Shown here: positions 1-5,643 of the stretch, one piece after another | Numbering within the stretch: position 1 is the first letter of the stretch | Layout of the letters: every line of letters begins with the position of its first letter | NCBI GenBank assembly: GCA_030626365.1 | Contig: DAOUPC010000124.1 | Span: 1 to 7,841 of the forward strand | Reading direction: 5' to 3' | Origin: Paracoccaceae bacterium | GTDB lineage: Bacteria > Pseudomonadota > Alphaproteobacteria > Rhodobacterales > Rhodobacteraceae | DNA: 7,841 nt | Program-made: the position numbers and the translations under genes | The notes under the pieces: generated by a model | Seen by the model: the letters and a program-made list of their open reading frames with translations, nothing else | Told to the model about the DNA's origin: nothing | Databases searched by the model: none

Positions 1-43
1 GCAGGCGGGTTTCGGTCGGATAATTGCGCAGAAAATTAGCCAT
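1..43 (-). CDS. 5' end of the next transport gene, probably sugar ABC permease (partial)
   Basis: Only the first 14 codons are in the window, reading MANFLRNYPTETRL; the frame is open to position 1. The ATG lies at 43-41 and overlaps the last codons and the TAA stop of the upstream ATPase gene by 8 bases (ATGGCTAA). A strong Shine-Dalgarno sequence sits 7 bases upstream, which makes this a real start. The short basic, polar N-terminus before an expected first membrane helix, and the place directly after an RbsA-type ATPase that so far has no permease, suggest an RbsC-type CUT2 membrane permease. That identity is inferred from gene order, because no membrane segment is visible. It could instead be another gene of the same operon. 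Confidence 0.6.
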   Translation of the reverse strand, partial: MANFLRNYPTETRL

Positions 44-1550
44 AAACAGCTTCCTCCAACGCGCGCAGCGTGATCTTTTGCGGGTCGTATTCGCCCGCAA
101 TCGTGCCGTCTGACATATGCAAAACCCGGTCAGCGTTGAAATAGACCTCGGGCACCTCGTCCGAGATCATCAGGATGGCCAGCCCCTGTTCGGCCAGCGC
201 CCGCACGATCTGGAAAATTCCGGCGCGCGCGCCCACATCGACCCCCACGGTCGGGCTGTCAAGGATCAGAACGCGGGGGGCGGTGGCCAGCCATTTGGCC
301 AGCACCACCCGTTGCTGATTGCCCCCCGACAGGGTCGATACCGCATCCTTTTGCTGGCCAATCTTGACGGCCAGTTCGCTGATCCAGTGGCGGGCCATAT
401 CCTGTTTCTTCTGGTTTGAAATCAGCCCGTTTTTCCCGGAAATACGGGGCAGAACGGGCAACACCAGATTGTCTTCGATCGACTGATCCTGAACCAGCCC
501 CAGTGAAAGGCGGTCCTCGGACACATAGGCGATACCGGCCGCGACCGCATCGCGGTTAGAGCGCAGGCGCAGGGTTTCACCACCAAGCTGTATCGTGCCG
601 CCATCGGGTTGTGTCATGCCAAACAACGTGTGCCCCAGTTCGGTGCGCCCTGCCCCGATCAGACCGGTCAGGCCCAGGACCTCTCCCTTGCGGATCGTCA
701 GGGTGATGTCGTCAAATTCGCCCTCGCGGCGCAGATCGCGGATTTCCAGAACCGGGGGGGCGGCGGATTTGTCTTGTGCGGCGACAGCGGTGTCAAACGT
801 CTTGCCGGTCATCAGTTCGGTCAGGTGCGACTGGGTCATGCCCTTGGTCGGATAGACCCCGACCAGTTTTCCATCCCGCAGCACGGTTACGCGGGTCGAA
901 ATGTCCAGCACCTCGGCCAGACGGTGGCTGACAAACACAATGGAAACGCCGCGCCCCGACAGGGTGCGCACCACCTTAAGCAGATGGTTGGTTTCCGACT
1001 GGGTAAGCGATGCGGTGGGTTCATCCATAAAGATCAGGCGCGCGTCACTGACCAGCGCGCGGGCAATCGCGACGATCTGTCGTTGGGCAATCGGCAGGGT
1101 GTTCAGGCGCGCCTCAAGGTCGATATCAACCCCAAGCGAGGCCAGCGCATCGGCGGCCTTTCGGGCAAGGGCCTTGTGATTGATCAGCCGCAACTGGCTG
1201 CCCAGCATGGTTTCAAAGGCGATGTTTTCGGCCACGGTCATTTCCGGGAACAGGGCCAGATCCTGCCAGATAACCGCAATACCGTGCCGGCGCGAATCCT
1301 TGGGGGTGACGGATGTCTCGGGCTGGCCAAAAAACGCCATCTCGACGCCCGGTTCCGGCGTATAGACGCCGGTGATGATCTTGATCAGGGTGCTTTTGCC
1401 ACAGCCGTTTTCACCGGCAAGGCAATGCACCTCGCCCGGGGCCACCTCGAACGACACATCATCCAGCGCATGTATCCCGCCAAACACCTTGGACACATGC
1501 CGGAACGATAGTGCCGGAATGGCGGCGTCTGGGTCTGCATCGGGGATCAA
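36..1550 (-). CDS. Sugar ABC transporter ATP-binding protein, RbsA-like (CUT2, two NBDs)
   Basis: This is the energising ATPase of a CUT2-family sugar importer, acting on the inner face of the cytoplasmic membrane. At 504 residues it has the usual length for RbsA/XylG/MglA proteins with two fused nucleotide-binding domains. NBD1 has Walker A GENGCGKST (46-54), a family-typical degenerate signature LPIAQRQ (152-158), Walker B with DEPTASL (176-182) and the switch His in SHR (209). NBD2 has a degenerate P-loop without lysine, GAGRTEL (299-305), an intact signature LSGGNQQ (407-413) and a Walker B reading LILDSPTVGVDVG, where Ser432 replaces the usual glutamate. The start is TTG at 1550, 8 bases after the SIS gene, with a weak AGGTG site upstream. 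No ATG lies before the conserved first strand, so TTG is the best choice. The substrate cannot be read from the ATPase. Confidence 0.93.
   Translation of the reverse strand: MIPDADPDAAIPALSFRHVSKVFGGIHALDDVSFEVAPGEVHCLAGENGCGKSTLIKIITGVYTPEPGVEMAFFGQPETSVTPKDSRRHGIAVIWQDLALFPEMTVAENIAFETMLGSQLRLINHKALARKAADALASLGVDIDLEARLNTLPIAQRQIVAIARALVSDARLIFMDEPTASLTQSETNHLLKVVRTLSGRGVSIVFVSHRLAEVLDISTRVTVLRDGKLVGVYPTKGMTQSHLTELMTGKTFDTAVAAQDKSAAPPVLEIRDLRREGEFDDITLTIRKGEVLGLTGLIGAGRTELGHTLFGMTQPDGGTIQLGGETLRLRSNRDAVAAGIAYVSEDRLSLGLVQDQSIEDNLVLPVLPRISGKNGLISNQKKQDMARHWISELAVKIGQQKDAVSTLSGGNQQRVVLAKWLATAPRVLILDSPTVGVDVGARAGIFQIVRALAEQGLAILMISDEVPEVYFNADRVLHMSDGTIAGEYDPQKITLRALEEAVYG
51..57 (-). promoter_or_regulatory. 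Ribosome binding site for the gene leaving the left edge
   Basis: On the minus strand this reads GGAGGAA, a near-consensus Shine-Dalgarno, 7 bases before the ATG at 43. It lies inside the last codons of the ATPase gene. It decides that a separate translation start exists here and suggests translation of the next gene is coupled to that of the ATPase. Confidence 0.7.
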
Positions 1551-1558
1551 ACCGGCAC

Positions 1559-2113
1559 CTATTCCATATTGGTATGGTTGGCGCGCATGGCCTCGGGGGT
1601 GATGCCAAGGTTATCGATCAGTTTCAGGATCATGATTTCGAACAGGATGAACAGCGCGCCTTCGTACAGCGACCCCATCGGCAGGACCGATGTCTTGGCC
1701 GTGCCCTGATCGTCGGCCATCGTCTGGGCCGGCAGGGTCAGCACGAAATCGGCGTAATCCGCGCCGCGCCCATCGGGTTGCGCGGTAATGAACAGAATGT
1801 TTGCGCCAGCCTTTTTGGCAACATTCAACAGCGCCAGTCCGGTTGAAATTTCGCCCGGACCAATGGTCACGATGAACAAATCCCCCTTGCCCACCGGCGG
1901 CGTTGTCATGTCGCCCTCGACCGCCACATCCAGCCCCATATGATAAAGCCGCATGGCAAACCCCATGATCTGGAGCTTTTCACGCCCGCCCGCAAAGACA
2001 ACGATCTTGTTGGCCTTGGCAATCATTTCGTTTGCCTTGTCCACGTCATCATCATTCAGGCGGTCAAAAACGCCTTCAAGTTCACGCAGGGCAGATGTGT
2101 AAAGAGAAGCCAT
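1559..2113 (-). CDS. SIS-domain protein, 6-phospho-3-hexuloisomerase-like
   Basis: A 184-residue single SIS (sugar isomerase) domain protein, the usual length of 6-phospho-3-hexuloisomerase (PHI/HxlB), which interconverts 3-hexulose 6-phosphate and fructose 6-phosphate in the cytoplasm. PHI-like features are GGR (42-44), FAMRLYHMG (52-60), a TPP segment (71-73), PMGSLYE (145-151; the Glu is thought catalytic in PHI) and the C-terminal NHTNME, with His180 in the place of the PHI HxNLE motif. Differences from PHI are that the usual GRSG is GREK, and the Ser-rich phosphate loop (SGSGET type) is replaced by IGPGEIST (84-91). It may therefore act on another ketose or aldose phosphate. The ATG at 2113 is preferred over an upstream in-frame TTG (2119) because AGGA lies 9 bases before it. 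It sits between the binding protein and the ATPase, 8 bases from the latter. No 3-hexulose-6-phosphate synthase gene is in view. Confidence 0.8.
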   Translation of the reverse strand: MASLYTSALRELEGVFDRLNDDDVDKANEMIAKANKIVVFAGGREKLQIMGFAMRLYHMGLDVAVEGDMTTPPVGKGDLFIVTIGPGEISTGLALLNVAKKAGANILFITAQPDGRGADYADFVLTLPAQTMADDQGTAKTSVLPMGSLYEGALFILFEIMILKLIDNLGITPEAMRANHTNME

Positions 2114-2157
2114 GAGCAATTATCCTGTAAAAAGCGTTGGAATTTGAAAGTCATGTG

Positions 2158-2178
2158 CGGCGCAGGTTTTCTGCGCCG
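2158..2178 (-). other. Intercistronic RNA hairpin 2 (GC-rich, 8-bp stem)
   Basis: Arms CGGCGCAG (2158-2165) and CTGCGCCG (2171-2178) pair perfectly around a 5-base loop. It is the second of two stem-loops in the 112-base gap between the binding protein and the SIS gene. No T-run follows it on the minus strand, so it is not a classical intrinsic terminator. More likely it is a processing or stability element, or it lowers downstream expression. Confidence 0.6.
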
Positions 2179-2191
2179 TGTCAGGTCGGCA

Positions 2192-2213
2192 GGGGCCGCA
2201 ACAATGCGGCCCC
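2192..2213 (-). other. Intercistronic RNA hairpin 1 (GC-rich, 9-bp stem)
   Basis: Arms GGGGCCGCA (2192-2200) and TGCGGCCCC (2205-2213) are perfect complements around a 4-base loop, beginning 12 bases after the stop codon of the binding protein. There is no T-run after it. Strong hairpins just behind periplasmic binding protein genes commonly protect the upstream message from 3' exonucleases and keep it more abundant than the membrane-component genes. That role is inferred here. Confidence 0.65.
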
Positions 2214-2225
2214 CACCAAAAGCGA

Positions 2226-3221
2226 TTACAGACCCAGATCGGCCAGACCATCAACCGTGTCCGCGTTGATCGCGATCAGGTTGTTGGTGATGATGTCCTT
2301 GCCCGCAACATCGGGGCTGACAACACCAAGACCCGGAATGTCGGTGCCTTCGGTGATTTCGGTACCATCAAGCAGCATCCGGCCCATGGTCACGAATACG
2401 CGGCCAGCTTCGGCCGGGTTCCACATGAACCCACCGGCGATGGCCCCGCTTTTGACCAGCTTGCGGCCCTGACCCGGTGAAAATGGCCCAAGCACGTGAA
2501 CCTGACCAATCATCCGGCGCTCTTCAATCGCACGCCCGGCCCCGATCGGTCCCTGGCTGCCAAACGCGAGAAACCCCTTAAGGCCAGGATTGGCGGCCAT
2601 CAGGTCAAGCGCGGTCTTGCGGCTGTCATCGACGCTTTCGGCTACGCCGTAACGCTCGCCGATCAGCTTCATGTCAGGATACTTGTCCGCAATATAGGCA
2701 TTGGCAAAATCGGCCCATGCGTTGTGCAGCGGCACGGTCAGTGAACCGACGAACATCGCATATTCACCTGCGCCACCCATTTTCGTGGCCAGCATTTCAG
2801 CGTGGGTTTCACCGAAACCCTTGGCCGATGCCAGTTCAAAATCCCAGTCAACGTTGCTCAGGCCGGGGCCTTCGTGGGCAACAACCTTGATCCCGGCGGC
2901 CATTGCCTTGGCCAAAACCGGCTCAAGCGCGGCCTCGTCATTTGGTACCACGCCGATGATGTCGACACCCTTGGCGATCAGATCCTCGATGGCGCGGACC
3001 TGCAATGCAGGGTCGGCGCTGGTCGGGCCGATCATTGTCGCCTCGATGCCCAGTTTCGCGCCCATCTCGTGGATGCCGGTTTCCATTGCATTGAACCACG
3101 GGATACCGCCAATCTTGACGACAACCCCCATGGTTGGCTTGTCCTGCGCCTGCGCCTGCGCGCTGAACGCAAGCGACACGGCAAGCGCAGCACCTGCCAA
3201 TACGGTTGTGAGTTTCTTCAT
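2226..3221 (-). CDS. Periplasmic sugar-binding protein of a CUT2 ABC transporter (LsrB/RhaS-like)
   Basis: A 331-residue solute receptor that would bind a sugar-like ligand in the periplasm and deliver it to the permease. The start is the ATG at 3221 because GGGAGG lies 5 bases upstream and a typical Sec signal peptide follows: KK at 2-3, hydrophobic core 4-19, probable cleavage after an AQA near residue 23 or 25. The mature part is a type-1 periplasmic binding fold (Peripla_BP_4). Recognisable segments are GIPWFNAMETG (39-49), GPTSADPALQV (65-75), KGVDIIGVVPND (84-95), VVAHEGPG (113-120) and GEYAMFVGS (152-160). The pattern resembles autoinducer-2/rhamnose binding proteins more than ribose or xylose ones. 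No lsrK, lsrF or rhamnose catabolic gene is in view, so the ligand is unassigned. It is the first gene of the operon and is followed by two stable hairpins. Confidence 0.92.
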   Translation of the reverse strand: MKKLTTVLAGAALAVSLAFSAQAQAQDKPTMGVVVKIGGIPWFNAMETGIHEMGAKLGIEATMIGPTSADPALQVRAIEDLIAKGVDIIGVVPNDEAALEPVLAKAMAAGIKVVAHEGPGLSNVDWDFELASAKGFGETHAEMLATKMGGAGEYAMFVGSLTVPLHNAWADFANAYIADKYPDMKLIGERYGVAESVDDSRKTALDLMAANPGLKGFLAFGSQGPIGAGRAIEERRMIGQVHVLGPFSPGQGRKLVKSGAIAGGFMWNPAEAGRVFVTMGRMLLDGTEITEGTDIPGLGVVSPDVAGKDIITNNLIAINADTVDGLADLGL

Positions 3222-3263
3222 CTTTTCCTCCCAGAGACTTGTCGGAACAACGCCAGACAGTTT

Positions 3264-3279
3264 GCGCAATCGATTGTCC
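3264..3279. promoter_or_regulatory. Candidate LacI-family operator O1
   Basis: GCGCAATCGATTGTCC, with a perfect 10-base palindromic core CAATCGATTG (3267-3276) centred on CpG, as is typical of LacI-family operators. It lies 43 bases upstream of the binding-protein start. A second 8-base palindrome, TTGCGCAA (3262-3269), also centred on CG, overlaps its left edge, so the true centre is somewhat ambiguous. The core ATCGATTGT is shared (minus-strand reading) with O2, which favours the AATCGATT centre. Confidence 0.55.
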
Positions 3280-3342
3280 TGCGTGAGTGGCGCAAAGGCC
3301 CATTTGCATGAACCCAGGTATATTTTCTGACAAACGGTTCTT

Positions 3343-3370
3343 TTGATAATCAGAAGACATTCAGCACAAT
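3343..3370 (+). promoter_or_regulatory. Possible sigma-70 type promoter for the LacI gene
   Basis: TTGATA (3343-3348, one mismatch to the -35 consensus), a 16-base spacer and CACAAT (3365-3370, two mismatches to the -10 consensus) point toward the LacI gene. The -10 falls inside operator O2, as would suit autoregulation. Short motifs like these occur by chance, so this is a weak call. No convincing promoter pair was found on the minus strand for the binding-protein operon; a TTGACT at 3410-3405 has no good -10 at normal spacing. Confidence 0.3.
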
Positions 3371-3379
3371 CGATATTGC
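3364..3379. promoter_or_regulatory. Candidate LacI-family operator O2
   Basis: GCACAATCGATATTGC is an imperfect palindrome around a central CpG (3371-3372), matching in 5 of 7 symmetric positions. The minus-strand reading contains ATCGATTGT, identical to the right half of O1. The centres of O1 and O2 are exactly 100 bp apart within the 228-base divergent intergenic region. It lies 70 bases before the LacI start codon and overlaps the proposed -10 of that gene. Confidence 0.5.
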
Positions 3380-3449
3380 ATAACGCACCAAATAATCCCA
3401 AACTAGTCAAGACAATTCGTGTGACAGACGATCAGGACCTCGATTTCAG

Positions 3450-4499
3450 ATGACCGGAAGCAGGCAAAAACCGACAATCTATGACATCGCCAAATTGAGC
3501 GGCGCGTCGCCGTCGACGGTAAGTGCCGCCCTTAACGGCACCTGGAAAGCCCGCCGGATCGGTGAAAAAACCGCAAAGAAAATCCAGAAAATCGCGACAC
3601 AACAAGGCTATTCCGCCAATCTTCAGGCGCGCGGCCTGCGCAAGGCCCGATCAGGTCTGGTGGGGATGATCCTGCCGGTTCACGACAACCGGTTCTTTTC
3701 CTCGATGAGCCAAAGCTTTGAGGCCCACGCCCGTGATCGCGGCCTGTGCCCGGTGATCGCCAGCACCCTGCGCGACCCGCAAGAGGAAATCAGAACCGTT
3801 GAAACCCTGATTTCCTATGCGGTCGATTCGCTGTTCATCACGGGGGCCACCAACCCGGATGCCCTTAGCGAAATATGTATCGCCGCCAACGTGCCGCATA
3901 TCTATATCGACCTGCCCGGCAAACTGGCCCCCTCGGTGGTCAGTGACAACCACCTTGGGGCCGAACTTCTTAGTCGCAAGATTTTGCAGACCATGCCGAA
4001 ACTGGATGACCCGTTGCGCGGGCGCGCCTATTTCATCGGTGGTGACACGGACGACTATGCCAGTGCCCGCCGGGTCGAGGCCTTTCGCAAGACCGTCACC
4101 CACGAATCCGGGGATATTTCCGGGGATCAGATCATCGCCTGTGGCTATGCCCCCGGTCAGGCCACACGCGAGGTAAAAGCCCTTTGTGACCGGCTTGGCG
4201 GGCTTCCGGCGGGGCTGTTCGTCAATTCCCTGACGGCATTCGAGGGCGCGCTAAGCTATTTCGTGACCCTGCCCCCGCAAGCCTTTGATGACTGTGTGAT
4301 CGGGTGTTACGATTATGACCCGTTTGGCGCGTTCCTTCAGTTTCCGGTGCATATGGTGCGGCAAAACTCGGACAAGCTGATCGCGCGGGCATACGAATAT
4401 TTCGATGCCGGAACCACAAAAGCAGACCTGATCATGGTTGAGCCGGACCTGATCCCGCCGCGCACGATTTACAAGGGGCGCTTTGCCGAACTTGGTTAG
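3450..4499 (+). CDS. LacI-family transcriptional regulator
   Basis: A 349-residue DNA-binding repressor of standard LacI length. The N-terminal helix-turn-helix covers residues 9-30 (TIYDIAKLSGASPSTVSAAL is the diagnostic part). A hinge-helix region with NLQARGLRKARSG (57-69) follows, then a periplasmic-binding-protein-like effector domain from about 70 to the end. The family normally binds CpG-centred palindromes as a dimer or tetramer and releases DNA, or binds it, on sensing a sugar or sugar phosphate. It is divergent from the binding-protein operon and shares with it a 228-base region carrying two matching palindromes, so control of that operon and of itself is likely. The effector is probably the transported sugar or its phosphorylated product. 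The ATG start is preceded by AGGA at a long 12-base distance, so initiation may be weak. The stop overlaps a palindrome shared with the convergent operon. Confidence 0.93.
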   Translation: MTGSRQKPTIYDIAKLSGASPSTVSAALNGTWKARRIGEKTAKKIQKIATQQGYSANLQARGLRKARSGLVGMILPVHDNRFFSSMSQSFEAHARDRGLCPVIASTLRDPQEEIRTVETLISYAVDSLFITGATNPDALSEICIAANVPHIYIDLPGKLAPSVVSDNHLGAELLSRKILQTMPKLDDPLRGRAYFIGGDTDDYASARRVEAFRKTVTHESGDISGDQIIACGYAPGQATREVKALCDRLGGLPAGLFVNSLTAFEGALSYFVTLPPQAFDDCVIGCYDYDPFGAFLQFPVHMVRQNSDKLIARAYEYFDAGTTKADLIMVEPDLIPPRTIYKGRFAELG

Positions 4500-4513
4500 G
4501 GACAGGACCCTAA
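4496..4513. terminator. Convergent-gene palindrome, possible bidirectional terminator
   Basis: TTAGGG (4496-4501) and CCCTAA (4508-4513) form a perfect inverted repeat around a 6-base loop. The left arm holds the TAG stop of the LacI gene and the right arm holds the TAG stop of the beta-subunit gene on the other strand. The stem is short and no T-run follows on either strand, so an intrinsic terminator function is only possible. The gap between the two stops is 10 bases, leaving no room for another terminator between them. Confidence 0.35.
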
Positions 4514-5643
4514 GGACCGCGAAACCGGTCAATCGAAAAGGCGTCAATCGGCAGGTCCGTCTGGCCGTCAATCACCAGATCGCTCAGGATTTTTCCGCCG
4601 ATGGGACCAAGCTGAAACCCATGCGCCGAAAACCCGAAACCATGAAATACCCCTGCGGCCCGGCCCGGCCCGATCACCGGGATATTGTCAGGCATGAACC
4701 CTTCGATCCCGGCCCAGCTGCGCACAACACGGGCGGTTTTCATGATCGGGAAAAACCGGGTGGCGGTCGCGGCACTGGCGGCAAGGCCGGCGTAATCCAG
4801 ATGGGTCAGGTTGGTGTCGGCCTCGGCCCGGCCCTCGTATCCGCCACCAATCAGCACCGTGCCATTGGCAAACTGCTTGAACGAAAGCGGGCGACCATGC
4901 GCGCCGACCACACAATCGATGAACGGCGCCATGCGGGCGGTAATCATCAGCATCGGCGCGCGCGCCTGAACCGGCGCACTGTCACCCAGCATGGCCGCAA
5001 CCCGGCCCCCCCACGCCCCGGCGCAGTTCACCAGATTTTGCGCCTGAAATGTGCCCGCCCCGGTTTGCACCTGCCAAATGCCCCCCTTGCGGGTGATCTT
5101 TTGCACGCCGCTTTCCTGATGGAACACAACGCCCAGGTTTTCACCCTTGCGCCGAAACGCCTGAACCGTCCGGTACGGGTTGGCCGACCCGTCACCCCGC
5201 ACGATCATGCCACCAACGCAATCGGGTGACACAGCCGGCAGCAGATCCAGCAGGGTCTGCCTGTCGATGATTTCCTCGTGTTCAAAACCAAGCGCGCGCA
5301 CCTGCCCTGCCCTTGCGCCCAGTTGTTCAAGGTCATCCATACTGGCGGCCAGCTTGATCTGGCTGGACGCAACAAACCCGCAATCATCATCCACCAGATT
5401 TTCGATATCATGCCACATTTGCGCCGACGCCACCGACAGTGGCACCTCGGCCAGATCACGCCCCAAACGGCGCACCCCCCCGGCATTCACCCCCGAAGCA
5501 TGACGCCCCACATGGTCCTTTTCCAGCACCCGGACCGACAGGCCACGCCGCGCCAGATGCAACGCGGTTGAACAGCCATGCAAGCCACCACCAATGACAA
5601 TCGCGTCTGCCATCATGGCGGTTGAGGGGGGCGCGGATGTCAT
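4510..5643 (-). CDS. FAD-dependent oxidoreductase, DAO family (beta subunit of a hydroxyproline/opine-type dehydrogenase)
   Basis: A 377-residue D-amino-acid-oxidase-fold flavoprotein, the catalytic subunit that would oxidise the C-N bond of an amino or imino acid. It has a dinucleotide-binding motif at 15-34 (VIGGGLHGCSTALHLARRG), a second FAD-contact segment SGVNAGGVR (50-58), VNCAGAW (205-211) and the C-terminal flavin segment GFSAHGFQLGP (337-347). This pattern is shared with OoxB, HcnC and the beta subunit of D-hydroxyproline dehydrogenase (LhpB type). The ATG at 5643 overlaps the TGA of the alpha gene (ATGA) and has GAGGGG 5 bases upstream. Two further Met codons at residues 10-11 lack such support. 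It is the last gene of the operon and converges with the LacI gene. The reaction class is well supported; the substrate is not known. Confidence 0.88.
   Translation of the reverse strand: MTSAPPSTAMMADAIVIGGGLHGCSTALHLARRGLSVRVLEKDHVGRHASGVNAGGVRRLGRDLAEVPLSVASAQMWHDIENLVDDDCGFVASSQIKLAASMDDLEQLGARAGQVRALGFEHEEIIDRQTLLDLLPAVSPDCVGGMIVRGDGSANPYRTVQAFRRKGENLGVVFHQESGVQKITRKGGIWQVQTGAGTFQAQNLVNCAGAWGGRVAAMLGDSAPVQARAPMLMITARMAPFIDCVVGAHGRPLSFKQFANGTVLIGGGYEGRAEADTNLTHLDYAGLAASAATATRFFPIMKTARVVRSWAGIEGFMPDNIPVIGPGRAAGVFHGFGFSAHGFQLGPIGGKILSDLVIDGQTDLPIDAFSIDRFRGP

Noticed and set aside
609..1511. 300-codon open frame on the plus strand opposite the ATPase gene
   Set aside because: It is antisense to a well-conserved ATPase, is rich in Gln/His/Arg/Gly without domain structure, and has no ribosome site; such frames are common in GC-rich DNA.
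2226..3221. Assigning the left operon as autoinducer-2 uptake (Lsr)
   Set aside because: Similarity to LsrB is at family level only, and the characteristic lsrK/lsrR/lsrF/lsrG genes are absent; the regulator is LacI-type, not LsrR (SorC) type.
3292..3307. Inverted repeat GCAAA-(6)-TTTGC in the binding-protein leader as a further operator or riboswitch stem
   Set aside because: The arms are only 5 bases, the centre is not CpG-symmetric, and no riboswitch core or second helix is visible.
3264..3379. CRISPR-like or dispersed repeat explanation for the two similar palindromes
   Set aside because: There are only two short copies, imperfect, with no regular spacer series; regulator operators explain them better.
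3222..3410. 63-codon N-terminal extension of the binding protein
   Set aside because: The extension is Cys-rich and unlike the family, and would bury the signal peptide; the ATG at 3221 has a strong ribosome site and an immediate signal sequence. This DNA is intergenic regulatory sequence.
3405..3410. TTGACT on the minus strand as a -35 box for the binding-protein operon
   Set aside because: No acceptable -10 hexamer lies 16-18 bases downstream, so a promoter was not called.
4483..5229. 248-codon plus-strand open frame that starts inside the end of the LacI gene
   Set aside because: It lies opposite the conserved beta-subunit gene and its translation is low-complexity, rich in Arg, Pro and His, with no recognisable fold.
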